From DAIDKA01 sp035943195 (GTDB lineage Bacteria; Pseudomonadota; Gammaproteobacteria; Steroidobacterales; Steroidobacteraceae), in contig DASZCK010000018.1 in the NCBI GenBank assembly GCA_035943195.1, positions 1 through 7,717 on the forward strand: a stretch of DNA of 7,717 nt. Reading direction: 5' to 3'. Both the position numbers and the translations under genes were made by a program. Within the stretch, counting starts at the first letter, position 1; each line of letters starts with the position of its first letter. Below, piece after piece: positions 1 through 5,274 of this stretch. The notes under the pieces are model-generated. The model searched no databases. It was not told where the DNA came from and saw only the letters and a list, made by a program, of their open reading frames with translations.

Positions 1-1
1 G

Positions 2-961
2 GCATGGATGGCCCAGGTTCTGATGCCGCCAACGAACGCAGTGCAGCCCGCCACGTCGCCCGCCTCTTCGTCCGCTAGCACGTCCAGTGCCGGTCAGACG
101 ACTACCGGCGCTGCCCTGGTCGGCTCGGTGACCGCTGCGGCAACCGCAACGGCCGCTGCGACGATCCCGGCAGTTGCCGGTGCCGCGGCATCCCTAACCG
201 CCGGCGCCGCGGCTGCGGCACTGCGCGCCCGCAGCGATGCGTCCGAACTACCGCAGGCTCCGACCCCACCGGCTGCTGCCACCACCGTCCCGGCTGCCGA
301 GGCCGCCCAGGCCACCCCGGCCACGCTCGATGGCATCAACGCCATGGCCGATGTGCAGAAACTCATTTCCGGCATGACCGCCGCGAATACCACCGCTACC
401 GGTCCGGACAGCGACGAGGACGCCCCCAGTGCGCCCGCCACGCATGCCACCACCAGTGGCAGCGCGGATGGCACGCCGGGCGCCGCCGCGCTGCAAGCCT
501 CGACGCTCACCCGTAATGACGGCCCGCCGGGCGGTGTGACGCTGACCATCCAGGCGCCCGTGGGCTCCGCGGCTTTCGCCGATGAGGTGAGCGCCCGGGT
601 CAGCGGTCTTGCCCAATCCGGCATCACCCAGGCCCAGTTGCAACTGAGCCCCGCCGACTTAGGACCGGTGCAGGTTCACATCACCATGCAGGCGGGCCAG
701 GCCAGCGTCTGGTTCGGTGCCAATCACGCCGACACACGCGCCGCGCTCGAGCAGTCCCTGCCGCGGTTGCGCGAACTCTTCGCCGGTGCCGGCATGCCGC
801 TGACCGACTCGGGAGTTTTCCGCGAGCCGCCGCAGCCACAGCAGGCGCAGTCGCTGCCGATACCGAGCAGTGCGCGCAGCGGCGGCAACGACACGCTCAG
901 CACGCCGACTGTGACGCAGGTCTCAAACATCCGACTCTCACTGCTCGACACCTACGCCTGA
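2..961 (+). CDS. fliK: Flagellar hook-length control protein FliK, 3' part (5' end outside window)
   Basis: FliK is the secreted molecular ruler that sets hook length and triggers the FlhB-dependent switch of export specificity. The frame is open to the left edge. An ATG at 8 would give 317 residues, but it has no visible ribosome binding site, and the start (AWMAQVLMPP) reads like the inside of a protein, so I treat the gene as 5'-truncated by the window. Numbering from that ATG, residues 11-170 are a low-complexity Ala/Thr/Pro/Ser region, as expected for the poorly conserved FliK ruler part. Residues about 177-262 match the conserved C-terminal Flg_hook domain, with the signature LQLSPADLGPVQV at 211-223, then VWFGA and LPRLRELFAGAGM. 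A Gln/Pro/Ser-rich tail follows. The stop TGA is at 959-961. The position just before fliL is common in polarly flagellated gammaproteobacteria. Identity is well supported by the C-terminal domain and synteny; the true start is not visible. Confidence 0.88.
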   Translation, partial: AWMAQVLMPPTNAVQPATSPASSSASTSSAGQTTTGAALVGSVTAAATATAAATIPAVAGAAASLTAGAAAAALRARSDASELPQAPTPPAAATTVPAAEAAQATPATLDGINAMADVQKLISGMTAANTTATGPDSDEDAPSAPATHATTSGSADGTPGAAALQASTLTRNDGPPGGVTLTIQAPVGSAAFADEVSARVSGLAQSGITQAQLQLSPADLGPVQVHITMQAGQASVWFGANHADTRAALEQSLPRLRELFAGAGMPLTDSGVFREPPQPQQAQSLPIPSSARSGGNDTLSTPTVTQVSNIRLSLLDTYA

Positions 962-975
962 ACGGGCTTGCGCCA

Positions 976-997
976 GCGCGCCGGAATTCTGGCGCGC
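976..997 (+). terminator. GC-rich hairpin after fliK, possible terminator
   Basis: A 22-nt palindrome starts 15 nt after the fliK stop. GCGCGCC at 976-982 pairs with GGCGCGC at 991-997, and the stem continues inward through one G-U wobble and one G-C pair to an AATT loop, giving a 9-bp stem. The downstream sequence (CGCCTTGCC) lacks a clear T-run, so this is a weak candidate for an intrinsic terminator. It may instead be an RNA-stabilising or pausing structure. Its place between fliK and the fliL promoter fits a transcript boundary. Confidence 0.4.
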
Positions 998-1041
998 CGC
1001 CTTGCCTGAGACCCGGTTCACACTTCCAAATTACTCGCAAA

Positions 1042-1059
1042 TCCCTTAATTCATAGGGA
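1042..1059. promoter_or_regulatory. Short dyad upstream of fliL promoter, possible regulator site
   Basis: TCCCT at 1042-1046 and AGGGA at 1055-1059 are exact inverted repeats separated by 8 A+T-rich bases. The dyad is centred about 57 bp upstream of the transcription start predicted from the sigma-54 element at 1082-1097. It could be an operator or enhancer site for an activator such as a FleQ-type protein. It does not match the published FleQ consensus as I know it, and 5-bp arms can occur by chance. Confidence 0.22.
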
Positions 1060-1081
1060 CTTATGCGTCGTGCAGCGCGCA

Positions 1082-1097
1082 TGGCATATACGTTGCA
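1082..1097 (+). promoter_or_regulatory. Sigma-54 (RpoN) -24/-12 promoter for the fliL operon
   Basis: TGGCATATACGTTGCA agrees with the sigma-54 consensus TGGCACGNNNNTTGCW at all specified positions except two. The invariant GG (1083-1084) and GC (1095-1096) are exactly 10 bp apart. The predicted transcription start is near 1108, leaving a leader of about 41 nt before the fliL ATG. In Pseudomonas and Xanthomonas relatives the middle flagellar operons, including fliL, are driven by RpoN with the activator FleQ, so sequence and context agree. The promoter would serve fliL and probably the whole run to flhA. Confidence 0.8.
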
Positions 1098-1134
1098 CTA
1101 CCTGTCGCAGTCAATTTCCATGTCCTTGATGCGC

Positions 1135-1140
1135 AGGAAG
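1135..1140 (+). promoter_or_regulatory. Ribosome binding site of fliL
   Basis: AGGAAG lies 8 nt before the ATG at 1149 and selects it as the fliL start. Two ATGs further upstream, at 1120 and 1129, are in another frame. Confidence 0.7.
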
Positions 1141-1148
1141 TTCAAACA

Positions 1149-1673
1149 ATGGCTGCAACGCCCTCTGCCCCCGCCGCTTCCGCCACCGGCGCTGCCCCCG
1201 CAGCCGCCGCTTCGCCCCGCAAGAAACCCTGGCTGCTGATCGGCATTGCCGGCGCGGTACTGCTGGCCTGCGGCGGCACGGGCGCGTGGCTGCTGATGGC
1301 CCACAACGCCCCGAAGAAGACCGCCGCGGCCGCTCCGCCGCCCCCGTCCGGGCCGCCGCTGTATGTCGCCCTGGATCCCCCATTCGTCTCCAACTTCGAA
1401 GGCGACCAGCAGGTGCGTTTCCTGCAGGTCACGGCACAGATCATGACGCACGACCCGAAGACGGTCGAAGCGCTGAAGGCCGCCGATCCCATCATCCGCA
1501 ATGACCTGCTGCTGCTGTTCAGCAACCAGAAGGCCAACGACCTTGCGACCAACGAGGGCAAGGAAAAGCTGCGCGCGGCTGCCCTCGCCGCCGTGCGCAA
1601 GGTCTTGGCGGAGAACGACGGCAAGCCCGAGAAAGTCGATGCCGTGCTCTTCACCACCTTCGTGATGCAGTAA
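1149..1673 (+). CDS. fliL: Flagellar basal body-associated protein FliL
   Basis: FliL is a single-pass inner-membrane protein that surrounds the MotAB-type stator near the basal body and supports torque and swarming. The 174-residue product has a short Ala/Pro-rich cytoplasmic N-terminus ending in RKK (24-26), one transmembrane segment at about 27-51, a Pro-rich linker (62-70), and the periplasmic FliL domain at about 71-174. Family landmarks are YVALDPPFVSNF (72-83), VRFLQVTAQI (89-98), the DPIIRNDLLLLFSNQ helix (113-127) and the closing VLFTTFVMQ. Length and layout are normal for the family. The ATG at 1149 has a good ribosome binding site and is the first gene after the sigma-54 promoter at 1082. 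fliM follows after 18 nt, so it probably shares the transcript. Confidence 0.93.
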   Translation: MAATPSAPAASATGAAPAAAASPRKKPWLLIGIAGAVLLACGGTGAWLLMAHNAPKKTAAAAPPPPSGPPLYVALDPPFVSNFEGDQQVRFLQVTAQIMTHDPKTVEALKAADPIIRNDLLLLFSNQKANDLATNEGKEKLRAAALAAVRKVLAENDGKPEKVDAVLFTTFVMQ

Positions 1674-1677
1674 CACC

Positions 1678-1683
1678 AAGGGG
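1678..1683 (+). promoter_or_regulatory. Ribosome binding site supporting the GTG start of fliM
   Basis: AAGGGG lies 8 nt before the GTG at 1692. The 18 nt between the fliL stop and this GTG contain no other in-frame start, so the site and the GTG together define the fliM N-terminus. Confidence 0.5.
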
Positions 1684-1691
1684 CTGCCAGC

Positions 1692-2708
1692 GTGATTGCC
1701 GAAGGCGCAGAAAAAATTCTCAACCAGGAAGAGGTTGACGCGCTCATCAACGGTATCGACATGGGTGCCGTGAGTACCGAGCCCACGGTCGTGCCCGGTG
1801 AGGCGCGTAACTACGACTTCATCAACGATCTGCACGTGGCGCGCGGCCGGATGCCGGCGCTGGAGATGATCAACGAACGCTTCGCGCGACTGTTCCACCA
1901 GACGCTCTATCACCTGCTGCGCCGCAGTCCCGAGATCTCGGTGTCGCAGGTGACGATGAAGAAGTTCAACGACTACGTAAACACCCTGCACATGCCCACC
2001 AACCTGAACGTCGTGCGCATCAATCCGCTGCGTGGCCTGGGACTGGTGGTGCTGGACCCGAAGCTGGTGTTCACCGCGGTCGACAACCTGTTCGGCGGCG
2101 TCGGCCGCACTTCCAAGGTCGAGGGCCGCGACTTCACCGCCACCGAGCAGCGCATCATCCAGCTGCTGCTGCGCCACGCCTTCAGCAACCTGAAGGAGGC
2201 CTGGTCGAAACTGCTGGCGCTGGATTTCGAGCACGTCCACTCGGAAATCAATCCGCATTTCGCGAAGATCGTCAATCCCACGGAAATAGTCGTGATTTCA
2301 AGCTTTCGCGTCGAACTGCACGGTGGCGGCGGAGAACTGCACGTCACCATGCCGTACTCCATGCTCGAGCCGTTGCGCGAGCTTTTGGACTCGGGCGGCA
2401 CCGGTGAATCCGCCGGCAGCGACGGACGCTGGACCAGCGCGCTGCGCGATGAGGTCGACGACGCCGAGATCGAACTCAATGCGGTACTCGGTGAAGCCTC
2501 GGTATCGCTCGCCGACCTCCTGAACCTGAAGACCGGTGATGTGATTCCCTGTGATTTCAACGGCTCGATCACCCTGAATGCCGAGTCGGTGCCGCTGTTC
2601 CGCGGCAACTTCGGTGTCTCCCGCGGCCAGCAGGCCGTCAAGATCAACGAACGACTGAACCGCTCCAAGGCGGCGGCTGCAGCCAACCCCTTCCTGAAGA
2701 AGTCCTAG
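1692..2708 (+). CDS. fliM: Flagellar motor switch protein FliM
   Basis: FliM is a C-ring protein that binds phosphorylated CheY and, with FliG and FliN, switches motor rotation. The 338-residue product starts at a GTG. The next in-frame ATG (residue 24) would remove the CheY-binding peptide, seen here as ILNQEEVDALINGI at 9-22, a close variant of the usual LSQxEIDALLxG. The middle CheC-like domain runs from about 42 to 235 and carries LFGGVG at 133-138, the family GGxG motif needed for the FliG contact. The C-terminal SpoA domain, which pairs with FliN, runs from about 258 to 325, and a basic, Ala-rich tail ends the protein. Length is typical. Gaps of 18 nt to fliL and 11 nt to fliN indicate one operon. 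Confidence 0.96.
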   Translation: MIAEGAEKILNQEEVDALINGIDMGAVSTEPTVVPGEARNYDFINDLHVARGRMPALEMINERFARLFHQTLYHLLRRSPEISVSQVTMKKFNDYVNTLHMPTNLNVVRINPLRGLGLVVLDPKLVFTAVDNLFGGVGRTSKVEGRDFTATEQRIIQLLLRHAFSNLKEAWSKLLALDFEHVHSEINPHFAKIVNPTEIVVISSFRVELHGGGGELHVTMPYSMLEPLRELLDSGGTGESAGSDGRWTSALRDEVDDAEIELNAVLGEASVSLADLLNLKTGDVIPCDFNGSITLNAESVPLFRGNFGVSRGQQAVKINERLNRSKAAAAANPFLKKS

Positions 2709-2719
2709 AGGAAACCCCC

Positions 2720-3052
2720 ATGGCAGCGCAAGAAGCACAGACCGCCGAGTTCGGCAATTTGCAGCCGGACGCCACCGCGGAGTCCAAGAGCGACATAAAC
2801 ATGGATGTGATCCTGGATGTTCCAGTCACACTGTCCATGGAAGTGGGTCGCACGCGAGTTCCGATCCGCAATCTTTTGCAGCTCAACCAGGGCTCCGTGG
2901 TGGAGCTCGAACGCGTGGCCGGCGAGCCGCTCGACGTGTTCGTCAACGGCACCCTGATCGCGCACGGCGAAGTGGTCGTCGTCAATGAGAAATTCGGGAT
3001 CCGGCTGACCGATGTCATCAGCCCGTCCGAGCGCATCCGGAAGCTGCGTTGA
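2720..3052 (+). CDS. fliN: Flagellar motor switch protein FliN
   Basis: FliN is the SpoA-domain protein at the base of the C-ring. It pairs with the FliM C-terminal domain and docks the FliH-FliI export ATPase complex. The 110-residue product has a short acidic, disordered-looking N-terminus (1-27). The SpoA domain follows from about 30 to 105, with DVPVTLSMEVGRTRVPIRNL at 33-52, GSVVELERVAGEPLDVFVNG at 58-77 and GEVVVVNEKFGIRLTDV at 83-99; all are strongly conserved FliN segments. It is shorter than the enterobacterial protein (about 137 residues), mostly in the variable N-terminus, which is common. AGAGGA at 2707-2712 serves the ATG at 2720. The stop TGA overlaps the TTG start of fliO. Confidence 0.96.
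   Translation: MAAQEAQTAEFGNLQPDATAESKSDINMDVILDVPVTLSMEVGRTRVPIRNLLQLNQGSVVELERVAGEPLDVFVNGTLIAHGEVVVVNEKFGIRLTDVISPSERIRKLR
3039..3043 (+). promoter_or_regulatory. Probable ribosome binding site of the TTG-started fliO
   Basis: GGAAG inside the last codons of fliN lies 5 nt before the TTG at 3049. It is a modest match to the anti-Shine-Dalgarno sequence. Translation of fliO is probably helped by ribosomes ending fliN at the overlapping TTGA. Confidence 0.4.
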
Positions 3053-3444
3053 ACAGCGCCCCGACAGCCATCGCCCACGTGTTCGCGGCACCGGGCGCCG
3101 TCACCAGTGTCCCGGTTTCCGGAGTCGCAAGCCTGGGCCAGGTGACACTCGCGCTGTGCATCGTGCTCGGCGCCATTTTCCTGTGTGCCTGGCTCGCCCG
3201 ACGGATGCGCAACATCAGCAGCGGGCGCTCCGGCGCCGTAAACGTCGTCGCCGAAGTGCGCCTCGGGCCCAAGGAGCGCGCGGTGCTGCTGCAGGTGGGC
3301 ACCACGCAAGTGCTGGTGGGCGTGGCGCCCGGCCAGATCAATGCCCTGCATGTGCTCACCGAGCCGGTCGCGGCACCGCCCGCGGCTGCACCCAACGAAT
3401 CCATTTCCTTCAAGTCACTGCTGCGCAGGAGTCTCGGCAAGTGA
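3049..3444 (+). CDS. fliO: Flagellar biosynthesis protein FliO
   Basis: FliO is an inner-membrane factor that helps the FliP ring assemble before FliQ and FliR join. The 131-residue product has a short N-terminal segment (about 1-28), one transmembrane segment at about 31-50 followed by the positive charges RRMR, and a small cytoplasmic domain. That domain has the FliO pattern VVAEVRLGPKERAVLLQVGTTQVLVGVAPG (66-95), and a Pro/Ala-rich tail follows. No ATG lies in frame before residue 53, inside or after the membrane segment, so a non-ATG start is required. TTG at 3049, overlapping the fliN stop, is the best choice. A GTG at residue 11 is a possible alternative. The stop overlaps the GTG of fliP. 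Confidence 0.88.
   Translation: MNSAPTAIAHVFAAPGAVTSVPVSGVASLGQVTLALCIVLGAIFLCAWLARRMRNISSGRSGAVNVVAEVRLGPKERAVLLQVGTTQVLVGVAPGQINALHVLTEPVAAPPAAAPNESISFKSLLRRSLGK
3427..3431 (+). promoter_or_regulatory. Ribosome binding site deciding the GTG start of fliP
   Basis: AGGAG lies 9 nt before the GTG at 3441 and is the best ribosome binding site near the fliO/fliP junction. It supports this GTG over the in-frame ATG at 3507, which would delete most of the FliP signal peptide. Confidence 0.6.
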
Positions 3445-4208
3445 TTCGTGTCTCCCGCCAGCTACGGGCGCTACTGCCGGCCATCGTGGCCGTAGTGGCC
3501 ATCGGCATGCCGCACGTGTGCGCCGCCGATGTCGGGCTGCCCGCCCTCACCGTGCAGGGCGCACCGGGCGGCGGCCAGACCTATACCCTCACGCTGCAGG
3601 TGCTGGTGCTGATGACGGCGCTGTCCCTGCTGCCCGCGATTCTGCTGATGATGACCGCGTTCACCCGCATCGTGATCGTGCTGGGACTGCTGCGCCAGGC
3701 GATCGGCGCCGGTCAGACCCCGCCGAACCAGGTGCTGATCGGTCTGTCGCTGTTTCTGACGCTGTTCGTGATGGCCCCGGTGGTCGATCGCATCAATGAC
3801 CAGGCCGTCAAACCCTACATGGCCGGTACCATCGATTCCACCACGGCTCTGACCAGGGCGGTGGGTCCACTCAAGACCTTCATGCTGCACCAGACTCGTG
3901 AAAGCGATATCGCTACGTTCGTGCGCATCTCGGGCGGCAAGGGCTTTGCGACCCCGGACGATGTACCGCTGAGCCTGCTGGTTCCCGCTTTCCTGACCAG
4001 CGAGCTGAAGACCTCATTCATGATCGGCTTCCTGATCTTCATCCCCTTCGTAATCATCGACCTGGTGGTGGCGAGCGTACTGATGTCGATGGGCATGATG
4101 ATGGTCTCGCCGGTGCTGATCTCGCTGCCCTTCAAACTCATGCTCTTCGTACTGGTCGATGGTTGGTCGCTGGTCATGGGGACACTAGCCGCGAGCTTCT
4201 ACACATGA
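3441..4208 (+). CDS. fliP: Flagellar export gate protein FliP
   Basis: FliP forms the pentameric core of the type III export gate in the inner membrane. The 255-residue product from the GTG at 3441 starts with a cleavable signal peptide: basic VIRVSRQLR, a hydrophobic stretch at 10-22, and a cleavage-like VCAAD at 26-30. This is known for FliP and absent from many virulence homologues. Membrane segments and family signatures follow: LLMMTAFTRIVIVLGLLRQA (68-87), LIGLSLFLTLFVMAPV (99-114), VPAFLTSELKTSFMIGFLIF (181-200), and the Met-rich gating loop MSMGMMMVSP (215-224). The frame is open well upstream of 3441, but that part overlaps fliN and fliO and does not look like FliP. The GTGA overlap with the fliO stop and the site at 3427 fix the start. 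The stop overlaps the fliQ ATG. Confidence 0.95.
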   Translation: MIRVSRQLRALLPAIVAVVAIGMPHVCAADVGLPALTVQGAPGGGQTYTLTLQVLVLMTALSLLPAILLMMTAFTRIVIVLGLLRQAIGAGQTPPNQVLIGLSLFLTLFVMAPVVDRINDQAVKPYMAGTIDSTTALTRAVGPLKTFMLHQTRESDIATFVRISGGKGFATPDDVPLSLLVPAFLTSELKTSFMIGFLIFIPFVIIDLVVASVLMSMGMMMVSPVLISLPFKLMLFVLVDGWSLVMGTLAASFYT

Positions 4209-4474
4209 CACCCGAAATGGTCATGAGCATTGCCGAGCGCGCGCTCGTCATCACCCTGCTGCTCGCCGCGCCAATGCTGGTGGTGGCCCTCATCACCGGT
4301 CTGGTGGTCGGTGCATTCCAGGCGGCGACCCAGATCAACGAAATGACGCTGTCATTCATCCCCAAACTCGCGGCCATCGCCGTGACGCTGGTGATCGCCG
4401 GACCCTGGATGATCAAGGTGTTCGTCAGCTACACGCGTGAGCTGTTCACCAGCATTCCCGGCATGGTCAACTGA
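4205..4474 (+). CDS. fliQ: Flagellar export gate protein FliQ
   Basis: FliQ wraps around the FliP-FliR core of the export gate, usually in four copies. The 89-residue product has the standard family length and a two-helix hairpin: a hydrophobic segment at about 14-37, the conserved turn GAFQAATQINEMTLSFIPK (36-54), and a second segment at about 55-74. The ATG overlaps the fliP stop as ATGA, which suggests translational coupling; the ribosome binding site in front is weak. The frame continues open a little upstream inside fliP, but the coupled ATG gives the canonical FliQ start. fliR follows after 15 nt. Confidence 0.95.
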   Translation: MTPEMVMSIAERALVITLLLAAPMLVVALITGLVVGAFQAATQINEMTLSFIPKLAAIAVTLVIAGPWMIKVFVSYTRELFTSIPGMVN

Positions 4475-4489
4475 TCCGAAGGCGCGGCG

Positions 4490-5272
4490 ATGATCAACCT
4501 CACCACCGGACAACTGGAGGCCTGGCTCGACCAGGTGCTCTGGCCGTTCATCCGCGTCGGGTCCTGCCTGATGGTCGCGCCAGTGTTCTCCGGCCAGACC
4601 GTGCCGGTGCGGATCCGCATCGTGCTGGCCGGCGCCATCGCCCTGATCCTGGCACCCATGATCGTCATTCCCCCGCAGCTGTCCGCCTTTTCCATCGAAG
4701 GCCTGGTGGTGACCGCCCAGCAGGTGGTCATCGGCATTGCACTGGGCTTCTGCCTGCAGCTGGTGTTTGACGCCATCACCCTCGGCGGACAGATGATAGC
4801 CAACAGCATGGGTCTGTCCTACGCCCTCACGCTCGATCCGGTACGCGGCACCGGCTCCACGGCCCTGGGCGAGATGTACAGCATCTTTGTCACGCTGGTA
4901 TTTCTCGCCTTGAACGGCCATCTGCGACTCATCGAAGTACTGGCTGACGGCTTTCGCACCCTGCCGGTCGGGGGTCCCGGATTCGGGGCCGCAGGTTTGT
5001 GGCAGGTCGTGCTCTGGGGCAGCACGCTGTTCGGCGGCGCTCTGTCGATCGCCCTACCGGCCATTACGTCGCTGTTGATCGTGAACTTGGCGTTTGGCGT
5101 CGTCAGTCGCGCCGCGCCGTCGCTCAATCTGATGGCGGTCGGATTCCCCGTGATCCTGATATGCGGACTGTTGGTACTGGTGGTGAGCGTACCGCAGCTG
5201 CTCTCGGGATTTGAGCGGCTGCTGGAGCAGTCGTTCGGGGTGCTGCAGACCCTCTCCAGCGGGCGGATCTGA
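4490..5272 (+). CDS. fliR: Flagellar export gate protein FliR
   Basis: FliR is the single-copy subunit that completes the FliP5-FliQ4-FliR1 export gate and contacts FlhB. The 260-residue product is hydrophobic throughout, with about six membrane-associated segments (roughly 15-33, 42-61, 71-94, 128-148, 175-206 and 215-237). Family signatures are RVGSCLMVAPVFSGQTVPVR (22-41), NSMGLSYALTLDP (105-117) and the conserved VVSRAAPSLNLMAVGFP (204-220). Length matches the family. GAAGG at 4478-4482 lies 7 nt before the ATG. The stop is 2 nt from the flhB ATG, so flhB very probably shares the transcript and may be translationally coupled. Confidence 0.95.
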   Translation: MINLTTGQLEAWLDQVLWPFIRVGSCLMVAPVFSGQTVPVRIRIVLAGAIALILAPMIVIPPQLSAFSIEGLVVTAQQVVIGIALGFCLQLVFDAITLGGQMIANSMGLSYALTLDPVRGTGSTALGEMYSIFVTLVFLALNGHLRLIEVLADGFRTLPVGGPGFGAAGLWQVVLWGSTLFGGALSIALPAITSLLIVNLAFGVVSRAAPSLNLMAVGFPVILICGLLVLVVSVPQLLSGFERLLEQSFGVLQTLSSGRI

Positions 5273-5274
5273 CC

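Noticed and set aside
1098..2258. Minus-strand open frame of 386 codons opposite fliL and fliM
   Set aside because: Biased composition (Gln, His, Arg, Gly), no domain, no ribosome binding site context, and it lies fully antisense to conserved genes and the fliL promoter leader.
3012..3440. Open extension of the fliP frame upstream across fliN and fliO, giving a 398-residue version
   Set aside because: The extra residues are Arg/Ala/Gly-rich and unlike FliP, while fliO is clearly encoded there in another frame. The GTG at 3441 with its own binding site and following signal peptide gives the normal FliP length.
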